NCBI GenBank assembly: GCA_018267095.1
Contig: JAFDZC010000013.1
Coordinates: 1 to 64,000, forward strand
Length of the DNA: 64,000 nucleotides
Reading direction: 5' to 3'
Source: Bacteroidota bacterium
Lineage (GTDB): Bacteria > Bacteroidota > Bacteroidia > Flavobacteriales > Flavobacteriaceae
Below the pieces are notes generated by a model, which saw nothing but the letters and a program-made list of their open reading frames with translations, was not told the DNA's origin and made no database searches. Below are positions 18,403 to 27,532 of the stretch, piece by piece. How positions within the stretch are numbered: the first letter of the stretch is position 1; every line of letters starts with the position of its first letter. The translations under genes and the position numbers were made by a program.

Positions 18403-19731
18403 CTACAGATTGAACTTTTCACCCAAATAAAACTTAATGAGCGCATTGTTGTACATAAGCTCGTATTTTGACTGAATCAATTGTGCTTGAGCATTATTCA
18501 AGTTTGATTTGGTGAGGTTTAGTTCATTGATGTTGATTTTACCCAATTCAAATTTGAGCGCATCGGCTTCGTAGCTTCTTTGTGAAAATTCATAAGCAAT
18601 CGAGGAAGCTTCCTTCTTTTTGATCGAAGTTTTGGTATCGGTAACTGCTTGCATTACTTGTTTCGAAAGCTCATTGCGCTTGATTTGCACATCGAGTTTT
18701 GATTGCTGATACAAAGTTTTTGAAGTTTTGATTTTAGATCGATTGTCCAATTGACTAAAAATAGGCACCACCAAATTCACTCTAAAAATATTCACCTCGT
18801 TGTTTCTGAGTTGGTCATCCAACGGGAGCAAATCTTCTTCGTGGTCTTGGTATTCGGTTTTGATGTATTGCGAACCGTATTGTGCGCGCAGCGAAAGTAC
18901 CGGATATCGGGCTCCGCGCGCAATTGCCAATGCTGTTCGGGCTTTTTTCTCGCGCATTTTACTGATGCTGTACGACGGATTAATCTCAACGGCTCTATTG
19001 ATGATGTCATACGGATTGCTCACATCGACATTTTCGTCCAGTTGTAAAATAGGTTTGACCAAAACAATTTCTTTTTCGAGCGGAAGGTTCATCAATTGTT
19101 TGATGTTGACCATATTGTCGGTCAAGCGGTTTTGGTTGGTCAGCAAATTGAGTTCTTCAGAAGCTTTTTGTGATTTGATTTTAAAAACTTCGCTTTCGGC
19201 AATGCTTCCGGCAGCAAACTTGAGTTCGGCCATTTCTAGCTGTTTTTGGCTTGATTCAATTTGCTTTTGATTGGCCGCGATAATTTCTTGTAAGTAAAGA
19301 ATCGTGATAAAACGTTCTGCCAATTCAATGGTTACTTGATTTTCGACTTTCTGAATATTGGTCTGACTTATTTTGTATTCTTGTTTGTTGAGTTTAATGG
19401 TATTGAGCGTGTTAAAACCCGCAAACAAATTATAGGTTGCATTCATATAACCCACATACGATTTGATGTCGGTATTGATAAACAAGTTAGAATTTGGGTC
19501 AACCTCGCGTCCCCAAGAGTTTTTGTTTTCAAAAGTTCCGAACAAATTAGGTAAGAGTTTACCGTAACTTGAACGATACTGAACCTGGGCAATTTTTTGG
19601 TCGTTGAGCGCCGTTTTGATGTCGAGATTGTTCTTGAGCGCCAACTCAAGACAGTCTTTAAAAGTCAGCATATCTTGTGAAAAAGCCGAACTTCCGAACA
19701 TTAACAATAATATTACAATAGATTTTTTCAT
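18403..19731 (-). CDS. TolC-family outer membrane efflux protein
   Basis: 442 residues with signal peptide MKKSIVILLLMFGSSAFSQ. The body shows the duplicated long-helix/strand plan of OEP proteins, for example LTFKDCLELALKNNLDIKTA near the start and the matching DIINRAVEINPSYS at mid-length. It forms the outer-membrane channel of a tripartite exporter. The gene starts 4 bases after the HlyD stop and is the last of the three-gene exporter operon. Confidence 0.93.
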   Translation of the reverse strand: MKKSIVILLLMFGSSAFSQDMLTFKDCLELALKNNLDIKTALNDQKIAQVQYRSSYGKLLPNLFGTFENKNSWGREVDPNSNLFINTDIKSYVGYMNATYNLFAGFNTLNTIKLNKQEYKISQTNIQKVENQVTIELAERFITILYLQEIIAANQKQIESSQKQLEMAELKFAAGSIAESEVFKIKSQKASEELNLLTNQNRLTDNMVNIKQLMNLPLEKEIVLVKPILQLDENVDVSNPYDIINRAVEINPSYSISKMREKKARTALAIARGARYPVLSLRAQYGSQYIKTEYQDHEEDLLPLDDQLRNNEVNIFRVNLVVPIFSQLDNRSKIKTSKTLYQQSKLDVQIKRNELSKQVMQAVTDTKTSIKKKEASSIAYEFSQRSYEADALKFELGKININELNLTKSNLNNAQAQLIQSKYELMYNNALIKFYLGEKFNL

Positions 19732-19735
19732 GGGG

Positions 19736-20965
19736 CTAATTCATGTTGTTGTCTATCTTGTTGAATAATTTTTTGATGATGTACTGATACAATTGCATGC
19801 GTTCGATAATCACTTCGCCTTTGAGTTTGTATCCGGCTTTGAGCGTGATGTTTGGATTGTATTTTTTGATCACAGCCAAACAATAAAAAGTTCTGTCTAC
19901 ATCTGAAGGCGAGACATAAGTGATTTTTCCTTTAATGGCGCCAAATCGATAATAGTTATAAGCATCGAGTTTGAGGTTGATTTCTTGGCCATTTTTTACA
20001 TACGCCAAATCTTTCTCGTTGAGTGTTACCTTGGCATAGAAATTTTCTTTTTTAGGAGCAATAATGCCCAACAAATCTCCTTTGGCCAGAATTTCAAGGT
20101 TTTGACGCGAGTTGTATAAGTTTGAAATGGTTCCGTCCACCGGACTAATCACAACCAATTTATGGAGCTCATCACTCATATAAGTCATGGTATATTTTCC
20201 GTCTTGGATTTCAGTTTCTAATTCTACCAAATCGCGTTGATAGCTTTGCAATTCGTTGTCTACATCAATAATGCTGCGCTCTAAATCATTGCGCGAGCGT
20301 TTGTAGTTGTTGTACAAGTTCTGATAATCAAAATTCTTGACATTATACACAGATTTATTGTCAACTTGTACTTTTTTGACATCGAGATTGCGGTTTTTGG
20401 TGTCGGTCATTTCATAGCGCGAAATAGCACCTTTGGCATACAACAACGAGTCGGTTTTGTATTTATCAGTTAAGATATTGGTCTGTTGTGATGACAAACT
20501 CAGCTTGTTGTTGAGCGCTTCAATCTCGGCAGCAGCCTTACTGCGATCAGTTTTATAAATGCCCGCCTGAATCGACAACAAACGCGTCAAAGCATTCTTT
20601 CGCTCAATCGTGTTTGAAATCAGTTTCTTGAAGATTTTAACCTTGTTTTGTTTCGAGGCTAAATCGGTGCTGAGCACATTGTAATCCGACTGTGTCTTCT
20701 TGTTATCAAGTACAAAGAGCGTATCGCCTTTGCGCACTTGCTGACCTTCTTTTACCGCGACTTTTAAGACTTTTACGTCGTTGGGTGTGTTGATTTTGAT
20801 CTGTGGCGTGTCTGAGTAAATTTGCCCGTCTTTAAAACTAACTGTATCGTTTAACCGCAAGGCAAAAATTAACACTACAACAATAATCAAAAACCCGACG
20901 AGAATCTTATTGAGAATCTTAATAAAATTGATCGACTTCGTGTTGTAAAATGTAGAGTTCTCCAT
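19736..20965 (-). CDS. HlyD-family periplasmic adaptor
   Basis: 409 residues. A single transmembrane helix at about 17-36 is followed by a split lipoyl/barrel-sandwich domain (KVLKVAVKEGQQVRKGDTLF and VVISPVDGTISNL) and a long coiled coil between (about 90-240). It links the inner-membrane ABC exporter to the TolC channel. Its start overlaps the ABC gene by 47 bases and no internal ATG offers a better start, so the pair is translationally coupled. Confidence 0.92.
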   Translation of the reverse strand: MENSTFYNTKSINFIKILNKILVGFLIIVVVLIFALRLNDTVSFKDGQIYSDTPQIKINTPNDVKVLKVAVKEGQQVRKGDTLFVLDNKKTQSDYNVLSTDLASKQNKVKIFKKLISNTIERKNALTRLLSIQAGIYKTDRSKAAAEIEALNNKLSLSSQQTNILTDKYKTDSLLYAKGAISRYEMTDTKNRNLDVKKVQVDNKSVYNVKNFDYQNLYNNYKRSRNDLERSIIDVDNELQSYQRDLVELETEIQDGKYTMTYMSDELHKLVVISPVDGTISNLYNSRQNLEILAKGDLLGIIAPKKENFYAKVTLNEKDLAYVKNGQEINLKLDAYNYYRFGAIKGKITYVSPSDVDRTFYCLAVIKKYNPNITLKAGYKLKGEVIIERMQLYQYIIKKLFNKIDNNMN

Positions 20966-23333
20966 TGGTTATTTTGTATTTTTTCGAAAAGTTGATGTTT
21001 TTGATTGGCTCGTGCGAAATGACAATGTAGGTTTTGTCGTTGTCATTATCGACCAGCGTTTCTACTTTATTTCTTGACTCGATGTCCATGCCCGAAAGCA
21101 CTTCGTCAAGAATCACAATTTCGGTGTCGGCAAACAAAGCCCTGAGCAAGAGAATTTTTTTGCGTTGTCCCGTAGAGAGGTTTTTACCGTTTTCGTTGAT
21201 GATAAATTCCAGACCGTCTTCTTTCGAGGCAATAAAATCATAGAAATTGATTTCTTTGGCGCGGTCTAAAATATCGGTAATTTCAATGTTCTTGCCCAAA
21301 GCGATGTTGTTGTAAATAGTATCGTTGAACAAAATATCTTCATTGGTGACGAGCAAAATTTTCTCGCGCACTTTCTCGGCATCGTAAAATTTAATGTCGC
21401 GGTTGTTGATCAGAATCGAACCTGAATCCGGTCGGTACAGCGTAGTTAAGATTTTACTGAACGTAGATTTTCCGGAACCGTTTTGACCTTCAATTTTGAT
21501 TTTCTCGCCTTTTTTCATCTTGAGGTTGATGTCTTTCAAAACGTGCTCATTCGGAATATAACTGTAATGAATACCTTGAAATTCAATCTTGTCAATTGCG
21601 AAATCTTTGATGCCTTTAGAAGTTTCAACTTGGGTAGCTTCGTCAAAATCCAGGTAACGTCTGAGGATGACTTCATTTTCTTGCAAAGTCATATTGTCGT
21701 CCAAAATGCCTTTGAGCGACGAGAAAATTTTCGAAGACAAAGCAATAAAGGTGACAATTTGACCAAGCGTGATGATTTGCGTTTCAATGGCTGATTTGGT
21801 CAAAAACACCGTAATCAATACCGATGAACAAATGATGATGAGCGCCACGATGGTTTTGTTGATCAAATCCACATAACCGTTTCTGAGCTGAATACGCAAA
21901 TAATCATTGATGCTCGAATAGATTTTGTTCGAGTGAAAACGCTCTATTCTAAAGCTTTTGATCACTTGAATACCTTCGACTTTTTCCATCATTTTTGAGA
22001 TGAAATCGGCCTTGCGAATGTAACGCAAACGTTCATTTTGTTTGAGATAAGGCGTGATGAACTTGAACCAAAATACAAACATCACCATCACTACCACCAC
22101 AATCATTGTGAGCATTTTGTCAATAAAGAACAAGATGCAAAGCGAATACAACGAAACGCTCAAATCGACCAAAATTCCGGTAAAGAATTTCATGAAAAAG
22201 GTTTTGAGTTTCATGGAATCGCTCACACGTTCCATCAAATCACCTTTTTTGTATGAATGAATATAGGCCAGCGATGAGTTGTTGATTTTTTCGTCAAACG
22301 AGAACAAGAAATATCTGTCGAGCGCGTTGCCCAAATGCATGCTCACGTAGTTTTTGTACAAAGTCGTAAACAAGTCAAATACTTTGTAGATTCCCAAACC
22401 AATCGCAAACAAGATCAGCGTGTTCATGTTATAAGTCGGCAAAACATTGTCAATCAAAATCTGATTGGTAAATACCGCAATCTGCGCCGTCGTGGCCGAG
22501 AACAAGGCAGCAAAAATATAGATGTACCACAATTGTTTGTACTCGCCGAGTTGTTTAAAGAGTTGCCAATATAAACTTCCGCGCACTTCTTCAGGATAAG
22601 AAATCGTTTTTTCTTTCTCTTCGTTTGATTTAACCGTTAAGATTTGTGGCGCTTTGTTTTTGATTTTGCCTTTTTCTAGTTCTAAAGTTTTGAAACTATT
22701 CGGAACACTTGAAATTTCTTGATTTTTGAGTAGGTCTACCAAAAAGTTTTTTTCGGCTTCGGTGTCTTTGAAACCAAAATTTTCTTTGAGATATTTAAAG
22801 TAGGTAAGCTTGTTGAATATCGTGGCATGGCCGTTTTCTCGGATGGCCTCGGTATAATCTAGTTTGTAATCTTTTAAATCTTCAGAACAAATAGCGGCGA
22901 TTTTGTCTTCAACATCGGCTTCATCCCAATCAGTTTTGCTGCTGATGGCTTTGTTCTTGAGTTCGGCCAAAGTCAGGTAATATTGGCTTCCTTTGCTTGG
23001 ATCAAATACTTTAAACTTGCGGCCTTTGATTTCGTTCACCACAATAAAGCGCGTACCATTTTTGTGGCGCACCGGCATGATAAACGGAAACAAATAGTTC
23101 AAATACGCTTCATTGCCATCAATATAATTGACATCGAGCAAGCGTGTTTTGGCATCAAAGCCGTTTTCGTTCAGGAAAGTTTTGAGGTCAGCTAAACGTG
23201 TTCCTTTTTGGTCTAAAGGAATGTTCTCTTCAATATACTTGCGCGAGATGTTTTTCTCGAAGATATTGAATACCGTCTTGACGGCACTGATACCACAGTC
23301 ATTGTTTTTGAGTTGTTGGTCTGTTTTTGGCAT
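20919..23333 (-). CDS. Peptidase C39-like domain ABC exporter (type 1 secretion)
   Basis: 804 residues. Residues 1-125 are a C39-type domain. Compared with ComA-type peptidases the oxyanion Gln (Q7), the Cys (C13 in NNDCGIS) and the Asp (D111 in FDPSKG) are present, but the catalytic His position, 16 residues before that Asp, is Arg95 (GTRFIVV). Residues about 255-560 are the membrane domain. The ATPase domain has Walker A GQNGSGKST (K622), signature LSTGQ (719-723) and Walker B VILDEV. The Q-loop region near 660 reads TNED, without the usual Gln. The family exports double-glycine-leader peptides; here the peptidase may only bind substrate. No precursor gene is visible next to it. Confidence 0.9.
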   Translation of the reverse strand: MPKTDQQLKNNDCGISAVKTVFNIFEKNISRKYIEENIPLDQKGTRLADLKTFLNENGFDAKTRLLDVNYIDGNEAYLNYLFPFIMPVRHKNGTRFIVVNEIKGRKFKVFDPSKGSQYYLTLAELKNKAISSKTDWDEADVEDKIAAICSEDLKDYKLDYTEAIRENGHATIFNKLTYFKYLKENFGFKDTEAEKNFLVDLLKNQEISSVPNSFKTLELEKGKIKNKAPQILTVKSNEEKEKTISYPEEVRGSLYWQLFKQLGEYKQLWYIYIFAALFSATTAQIAVFTNQILIDNVLPTYNMNTLILFAIGLGIYKVFDLFTTLYKNYVSMHLGNALDRYFLFSFDEKINNSSLAYIHSYKKGDLMERVSDSMKLKTFFMKFFTGILVDLSVSLYSLCILFFIDKMLTMIVVVVMVMFVFWFKFITPYLKQNERLRYIRKADFISKMMEKVEGIQVIKSFRIERFHSNKIYSSINDYLRIQLRNGYVDLINKTIVALIIICSSVLITVFLTKSAIETQIITLGQIVTFIALSSKIFSSLKGILDDNMTLQENEVILRRYLDFDEATQVETSKGIKDFAIDKIEFQGIHYSYIPNEHVLKDINLKMKKGEKIKIEGQNGSGKSTFSKILTTLYRPDSGSILINNRDIKFYDAEKVREKILLVTNEDILFNDTIYNNIALGKNIEITDILDRAKEINFYDFIASKEDGLEFIINENGKNLSTGQRKKILLLRALFADTEIVILDEVLSGMDIESRNKVETLVDNDNDKTYIVISHEPIKNINFSKKYKITNGELYILQHEVDQFY

Positions 23334-23570
23334 AGATTCGGGGTTTATCTTGTCCAGTTTATTACTGATTAATAAATCATTATCAGATTGTTAATCAAAT
23401 AATTCTTAGGCAAGATTAATTATAAACACCTTGAGATGCAAAAAAATTCTGTTATAGAACCAAAAAAAACGATGAAACGTTGAAATGTGCCGGTTATCGA
23501 TTCTAGAAAGTGGGGTTTTGTCTTGAATGCCCATGCAATTTTGGGGTTATTCAGACAACAATCGATTTAT

Positions 23571-23963
23571 TTACAACTTGGGCATATTCTGGGACAGAGT
23601 CTCCAAAAATTTACTGATTGGGCCTTTGACCATCATGGCCATCATCGCATTGAATTCGCCTTCAAAAAACAACTGCACCGCTGCTTGAGTCGGAGCCAAT
23701 TCGTCAATTTGAGCAGTTAACGAAAACGGCAACTTATCACTGGCTGCACCCAAAACAACTTTATTGGGCGCGACTTGGTCTTTGAGTCGCAATTTAATTT
23801 CAGGCATTCCTTTGAGTCCAAAAACAAAAGTATCCTCGCTCAATAATTCAAATTTAGCGATGTTATCGGGCATCAATTTTTCAAAATTTTTGACATCAGT
23901 AAGTTGGTCAAAAAGATCTTGCGCTGATTTTTCTACAGTTACTTTTGGGCTTTCAAGGTTCAT
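23571..23963 (-). CDS. SRPBCC-superfamily protein
   Basis: 130 residues of the START/Bet v1-like ligand-binding fold, with the typical first helix (SAQDLFDQLTDVKNFEKLMP) and a long C-terminal helix. No catalytic residues can be named. It begins 26 bases after pyrE and is probably co-transcribed with it, a pairing common in flavobacteria whose meaning is unknown. Confidence 0.8.
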   Translation of the reverse strand: MNLESPKVTVEKSAQDLFDQLTDVKNFEKLMPDNIAKFELLSEDTFVFGLKGMPEIKLRLKDQVAPNKVVLGAASDKLPFSLTAQIDELAPTQAAVQLFFEGEFNAMMAMMVKGPISKFLETLSQNMPKL

Positions 23964-23989
23964 ATATTGATTCTTTAATTTTTGTTTGA

Positions 23990-24637
23990 TTACACTTCAA
24001 CGCCCCAAGTTTCAGGCGCTGAACTCCATTCTTGCAGGGTGGTTTGTTCTTGTTCGGTAATATAATTTTTAGCCACGGCCAAATTGAGCAAATGTTGATA
24101 GTTGCTCAAAGTGTATAATGCTACATGCGCTTGTTCAAAACTTTCGCGGGATTGCTCAAAACCATAAGTAAAAATAGCAACCATTCCTTTGACGTTGGCA
24201 CCGGCATCTTTAATGGCTTGTACCGCCATAAGGCTGCTTTTTCCGGTGCTGATGAGATCTTCAACCACCACCACATTTTGGCCTTTTTGCAGGAAACCTT
24301 CCACTTGATTCTGACGCCCGTGCTTTTTAGGTTCCGGCCGCACATACACAAACGGAAGTCCCATATATTCAGCCACGAGCATGCCAATACCAATGGCACC
24401 GGTTGCAACTCCGGCAATCACATCGGGTTTACCGAATTGTTTTTCTATGTTTTTGGAAAACTCTTCTCGAATATAATTTCTAATAGCCGGAAACGACAAC
24501 GTGAGTCGGTTGTCACAATAAATAGGCGACTTCCAGCCTGAAGCCCATGTAAAAGGATTTTTTGGATTCAATTTAATTGCATTTATTTGCAAAAGCAATT
24601 CGGCTGTTTTCTCGGCGGTTTCTTTATTAAAAATCAT
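23990..24637 (-). CDS. pyrE: Orotate phosphoribosyltransferase
   Basis: 215 residues with the PRPP-binding motif VVVVEDLISTGKSS at about 121-135 and the upstream PEPKKHGRQN catalytic loop (101-110). It converts orotate plus PRPP to OMP in pyrimidine synthesis; pyrR and pyrB lie at the far end of the window. Its start codon is only 5 bases after a perfect -7 box, so the mRNA is probably leaderless, and only 8 bases separate it from the start of the divergent Nudix gene. Confidence 0.97.
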   Translation of the reverse strand: MIFNKETAEKTAELLLQINAIKLNPKNPFTWASGWKSPIYCDNRLTLSFPAIRNYIREEFSKNIEKQFGKPDVIAGVATGAIGIGMLVAEYMGLPFVYVRPEPKKHGRQNQVEGFLQKGQNVVVVEDLISTGKSSLMAVQAIKDAGANVKGMVAIFTYGFEQSRESFEQAHVALYTLSNYQHLLNLAVAKNYITEQEQTTLQEWSSAPETWGVEV

Positions 24638-24642
24638 AGGTA

Positions 24643-24650
24643 CAAATGTA
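24643..24650 (-). promoter_or_regulatory. -7 box of pyrE, overlapping the Nudix start codon
   Basis: TACATTTG on the minus strand, perfect TAnnTTTG, with TTTA 18 bases upstream as a -33 candidate. Five bases separate it from the pyrE ATG. In the SRP RNA gene of this window the RNA 5' end lies 5 bases after the same box, so pyrE transcription would begin at or next to the ATG. Confidence 0.6.
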
Positions 24651-25248
24651 TAAAGTTTTTGTCAACGATAAACCTTTTTTCCTAACAAATCAGATTCTAA
24701 AAGAGACCGATTTTCAGCTCTTTTTACTCGAGAGTACTGACATTAAAAAGTTGGTCATCAAGATGTTCAATAACAAAATTAAGAAGTGTTATTTGTACTA
24801 TCCGGATGAGAAAATCATGTTCAAAAAACTCAAAGAGAAAATTCCGGTTCAGCGCGCCGGTGGCGGATTGGTCTACAATGCCCAAGGCGAAGTACTCTTT
24901 ATTTTGCGCAACGGAAAATGGGACTTGCCCAAAGGCGGAAAAGAGAAAAAAGAGAAGATGAAACACGCCGCCATGCGCGAAGTCGAAGAAGAAACCGGCG
25001 TCAATGGCCTAGTCATTAAACGAAAATTGCAAAAAACCTATCATATCTTCAAGCGCAACGGAGTCTACAAACTCAAAATCACGCATTGGTTTGAAATGTA
25101 TACTGATTACGAGGGCATTCCGGTAGGGCAGGCCGAAGAAGGCATCGAGCAAGTTGCTTGGCTCAATCCCGCGCAAATCAAAGAAGCGCTCAAGAATTCT
25201 TATGAGAATATCAAATTGTTGTTCGAAAACCAGACCGTCGAATCGTAA
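24646..25248 (+). CDS. Nudix hydrolase
   Basis: 200 residues. A family-specific N-terminal part of about 70 residues precedes the Nudix domain. The Nudix box is complete at residues 97-119 (G-x5-E-x7-REVEEETGV). It hydrolyses a nucleoside diphosphate linked to another group; the substrate is not readable. The start is 8 bases from the pyrE start on the other strand, so its promoter must lie inside pyrE. A terminator follows. Confidence 0.9.
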   Translation: MYKVFVNDKPFFLTNQILKETDFQLFLLESTDIKKLVIKMFNNKIKKCYLYYPDEKIMFKKLKEKIPVQRAGGGLVYNAQGEVLFILRNGKWDLPKGGKEKKEKMKHAAMREVEEETGVNGLVIKRKLQKTYHIFKRNGVYKLKITHWFEMYTDYEGIPVGQAEEGIEQVAWLNPAQIKEALKNSYENIKLLFENQTVES

Positions 25249-25267
25249 TCAAGCATACATAAAAATT

Positions 25268-25302
25268 AAAGGTTGCCGTATCATAAACGTGCAACCTTTT
25301 TT
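25268..25302 (+). terminator. Terminator of the Nudix gene
   Basis: AAAGGTTGC (25268-25276) pairs with GCAACCTTT, followed by T's to 25302; the inner CG/CG can extend the stem. Confidence 0.75.
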
Positions 25303-25305
25303 ATT

Positions 25306-25395
25306 TTGGGCGTGCCCCTGCGGGTCGGGCTGTTTGAAAATTTGCTTTTGATTCATACCTGAAGCCCACCGGGCTTCCTCCTTTTAATTTCAAAT
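25306..25395 (+). repeat. Family A fragment followed by a family C stem repeat
   Basis: 25308-25335 carries GGGCGTGCCCCTGCGGGTCG and GGGCTGT, the outer end of the family A subtype also seen (inverted) at 51014-51033. 25354-25395 is family C, with the stem GAAGCCC-ACC-GGGCTTC (25361-25377) and the tail CTCCTTTTAAT. Family C recurs at 48750-48790 with compensating changes. Confidence 0.65.
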
Positions 25396-25421
25396 CTCAC
25401 GCAATAGCGTACTAGCTAAAA

Positions 25422-25874
25422 TCACAACTTCACCGATTCCGGCACCAAAACCGTATAATCGCCACCATTGCGAATCACATCGCGCACAATGCTTGAACTG
25501 ATGTACGAAGTTTTTGAAGCCGTCAGCAAAAATACCGTTTCAATTTTAGAGAGTTTTCGGTTGGTGTGGGCGATGGCTTTTTCAAACTCAAAGTCCGCCG
25601 GATTGCGCAAGCCGCGCAGAATAAACTGAGCGTCTAGTTTTCGGCACAAATCAATGGTCAAACCTTCATAGGTTACCACCGAAACTTTGGGCTCGTCTTG
25701 AAAAGCTTCTTCAATGAATTTTTTTCGTTGCTCGAGTGAGAACATATATTTTTTGTCGGCATTCACGCCAATAGCTACAATGACTTCATCAAACAACGAA
25801 ACGCCGCGTTTAATGATGTCGTAATGTCCGAGCGTAATCGGGTCAAATGAACCTGGGAAGATGGCTTTTTTCAT
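25422..25874 (-). CDS. coaD: Phosphopantetheine adenylyltransferase
   Basis: 150 residues from ATG 25874, which gives the canonical start MKKAIFPGSFDPITLGH; the longer frame runs into the preceding gene. TLGH (14-17) is the nucleotidyltransferase motif and YISSSIVRD near the C-terminus is the ISSS motif. It makes dephospho-CoA from 4'-phosphopantetheine. It starts 14 bases after the stop of the T9SS gene and may be read with ddl. Confidence 0.97.
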   Translation of the reverse strand: MKKAIFPGSFDPITLGHYDIIKRGVSLFDEVIVAIGVNADKKYMFSLEQRKKFIEEAFQDEPKVSVVTYEGLTIDLCRKLDAQFILRGLRNPADFEFEKAIAHTNRKLSKIETVFLLTASKTSYISSSIVRDVIRNGGDYTVLVPESVKL

Positions 25875-25888
25875 TTTACTTCGAATGA

Positions 25889-27478
25889 CTATTTTAATAC
25901 TACTTTCTTGAGTGTCGAACCTTTGTTGGAAATAATCTTTAAAAAATAGATCCCACAAGGATATTGGCTCAAATCAATTTGGCTCTTATTGGTATTTTCT
26001 AAGCGTTTACCGTTGATATTGTAAATTTCAATTTGCTGTAAAGCATTGGCTTCAATAGCTATAAAACCTGAAGTTGGATTTGGGTATACGACAATATTCT
26101 CCGGTAAAAACGATGCTGTGGTTAGAAGTTGATGGTCGATGACCTCTCCAAATAAAGCGTCTCCGGCATTATTATGAATAACATTTTGACCTGAGTTGTA
26201 AGTAAACATATTGTCGATTCGTCCGGCATAGGTTATAATTCCGTTCTCATAATCAACCCGATTGGCAAATCTTGATCCTTCAAATTGTTCTACCCATTTC
26301 ACTTGTTGCAAGACATCAATTTTTGCAATGAATGCTGTTGTGGAAGATAATGTCACTGTGCCTGGACTGATTCCCAAAGTGCCGCCTGCATCACACCATC
26401 CCGATATATACGCATCATGGAATTCATTAAAGGTAATCGAGTCAACCCTAAGCTCGCTGGGAGAAAAATAGGTTTGTTCCGAAATAACGGAACCATCACT
26501 ATTATAAAATCCGACTAGTCCGGAGTCAAATATTTGCCCACCAACTCCTATAATTCCCGAGTTGCTGATGTCTAGTGATATACCATATCCATACCCATAT
26601 CCATTCAACACCTGCTTGACCCAATTTTGAGTGCCATTCATGTTATACGAAATGAGCACTATTGCTTTGTCCAATACCCCATTTGTAGGTAAGGGAACAC
26701 CACCAAAATATACTGCTCCCTCACCTTTACCTAAGACAATAACCTCATTGGTTTGTGGATTGATTTCGAGGTCAAATCCGTAAGCAAATGTATTGTGTGG
26801 CAATCCACCGGCACGTTTTGCCCAAACGATTGTTCCGTTGGGTTGGTATTTTGCAACAAGAAAGTCTCGGGTTGTACCTGTAGAAGGATTATTCAGCGTG
26901 ATTGAACCGCCCAGTGTTATAGATTCATAGAAATTTCCGGTTACATATACGTTTCCGTTATCATCGGTTGTTATCGCCTGAAAAGAGCTGTCGACCGTTC
27001 CTGAGTCGTGCCAAATATAGTTACCGTCTGAATTTACTTTTAGCAGCACCGCTTCACCCGAATATTGTCCGGGAGAATTTATTCCGCTTAAAACCTGACC
27101 TTCATAAGTGAAGTTGTTACCACATGATGTAAAAGTGAGATAAATATCCCCAAACGGATCAATATGTATATCCTGCGGCGAATCATAATATACAGCATCG
27201 TTACCGCCTACCGATTTCATCCAAACCAAAGCTTTATTGTTGTCGAGTTTGGCAAAGAAAGCATCCGCGCTGCCATTGGGAGCGTAGGTAACGCCATTAT
27301 ATTCAAACGGACCGGTGGAGTAACCAATGATATAAGTGTTTCCCTGAGCATCTTTAACGCTTTTTACTCCGAGTTGATACTGCGCGCCCGTTACATGGGT
27401 CGCCCAATTAAACTGTTGCGATTGTACGCTAACCATCTGCAGTATTAAAAAAAGACAATAATGTAATCTTATTTTCAT
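25889..27478 (-). CDS. Secreted beta-propeller (SBBP-like) protein with T9SS type A sorting domain
   Basis: 529 residues with a signal peptide (about 1-20). Repeated blades of the form G-NxYxxG and DAFFAKLD / DFLVAKYQ with W in the following strand resemble the SBBP beta-propeller repeats. The last 75 residues form a type A sorting domain (VVYPNPTSGFI, IEIYNINGKRL, YPCGIYFLKI), predicting export through type IX secretion and surface attachment or release. Ligand unknown. It lies between ddl and coaD on the same strand. Confidence 0.85.
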   Translation of the reverse strand: MKIRLHYCLFLILQMVSVQSQQFNWATHVTGAQYQLGVKSVKDAQGNTYIIGYSTGPFEYNGVTYAPNGSADAFFAKLDNNKALVWMKSVGGNDAVYYDSPQDIHIDPFGDIYLTFTSCGNNFTYEGQVLSGINSPGQYSGEAVLLKVNSDGNYIWHDSGTVDSSFQAITTDDNGNVYVTGNFYESITLGGSITLNNPSTGTTRDFLVAKYQPNGTIVWAKRAGGLPHNTFAYGFDLEINPQTNEVIVLGKGEGAVYFGGVPLPTNGVLDKAIVLISYNMNGTQNWVKQVLNGYGYGYGISLDISNSGIIGVGGQIFDSGLVGFYNSDGSVISEQTYFSPSELRVDSITFNEFHDAYISGWCDAGGTLGISPGTVTLSSTTAFIAKIDVLQQVKWVEQFEGSRFANRVDYENGIITYAGRIDNMFTYNSGQNVIHNNAGDALFGEVIDHQLLTTASFLPENIVVYPNPTSGFIAIEANALQQIEIYNINGKRLENTNKSQIDLSQYPCGIYFLKIISNKGSTLKKVVLK

Positions 27479-27532
27479 GGGTTATTTTTAGATTCTATAA
27501 TTTACGTTAATGTCATTTTACTATAGCAATAC

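Noticed and set aside
23334-23570. Search for a double-glycine-leader peptide gene upstream of the C39 exporter
   Set aside because: Only a 15-codon frame (23436-23483) without a leader or GG site; the gap otherwise shows no coding pattern.
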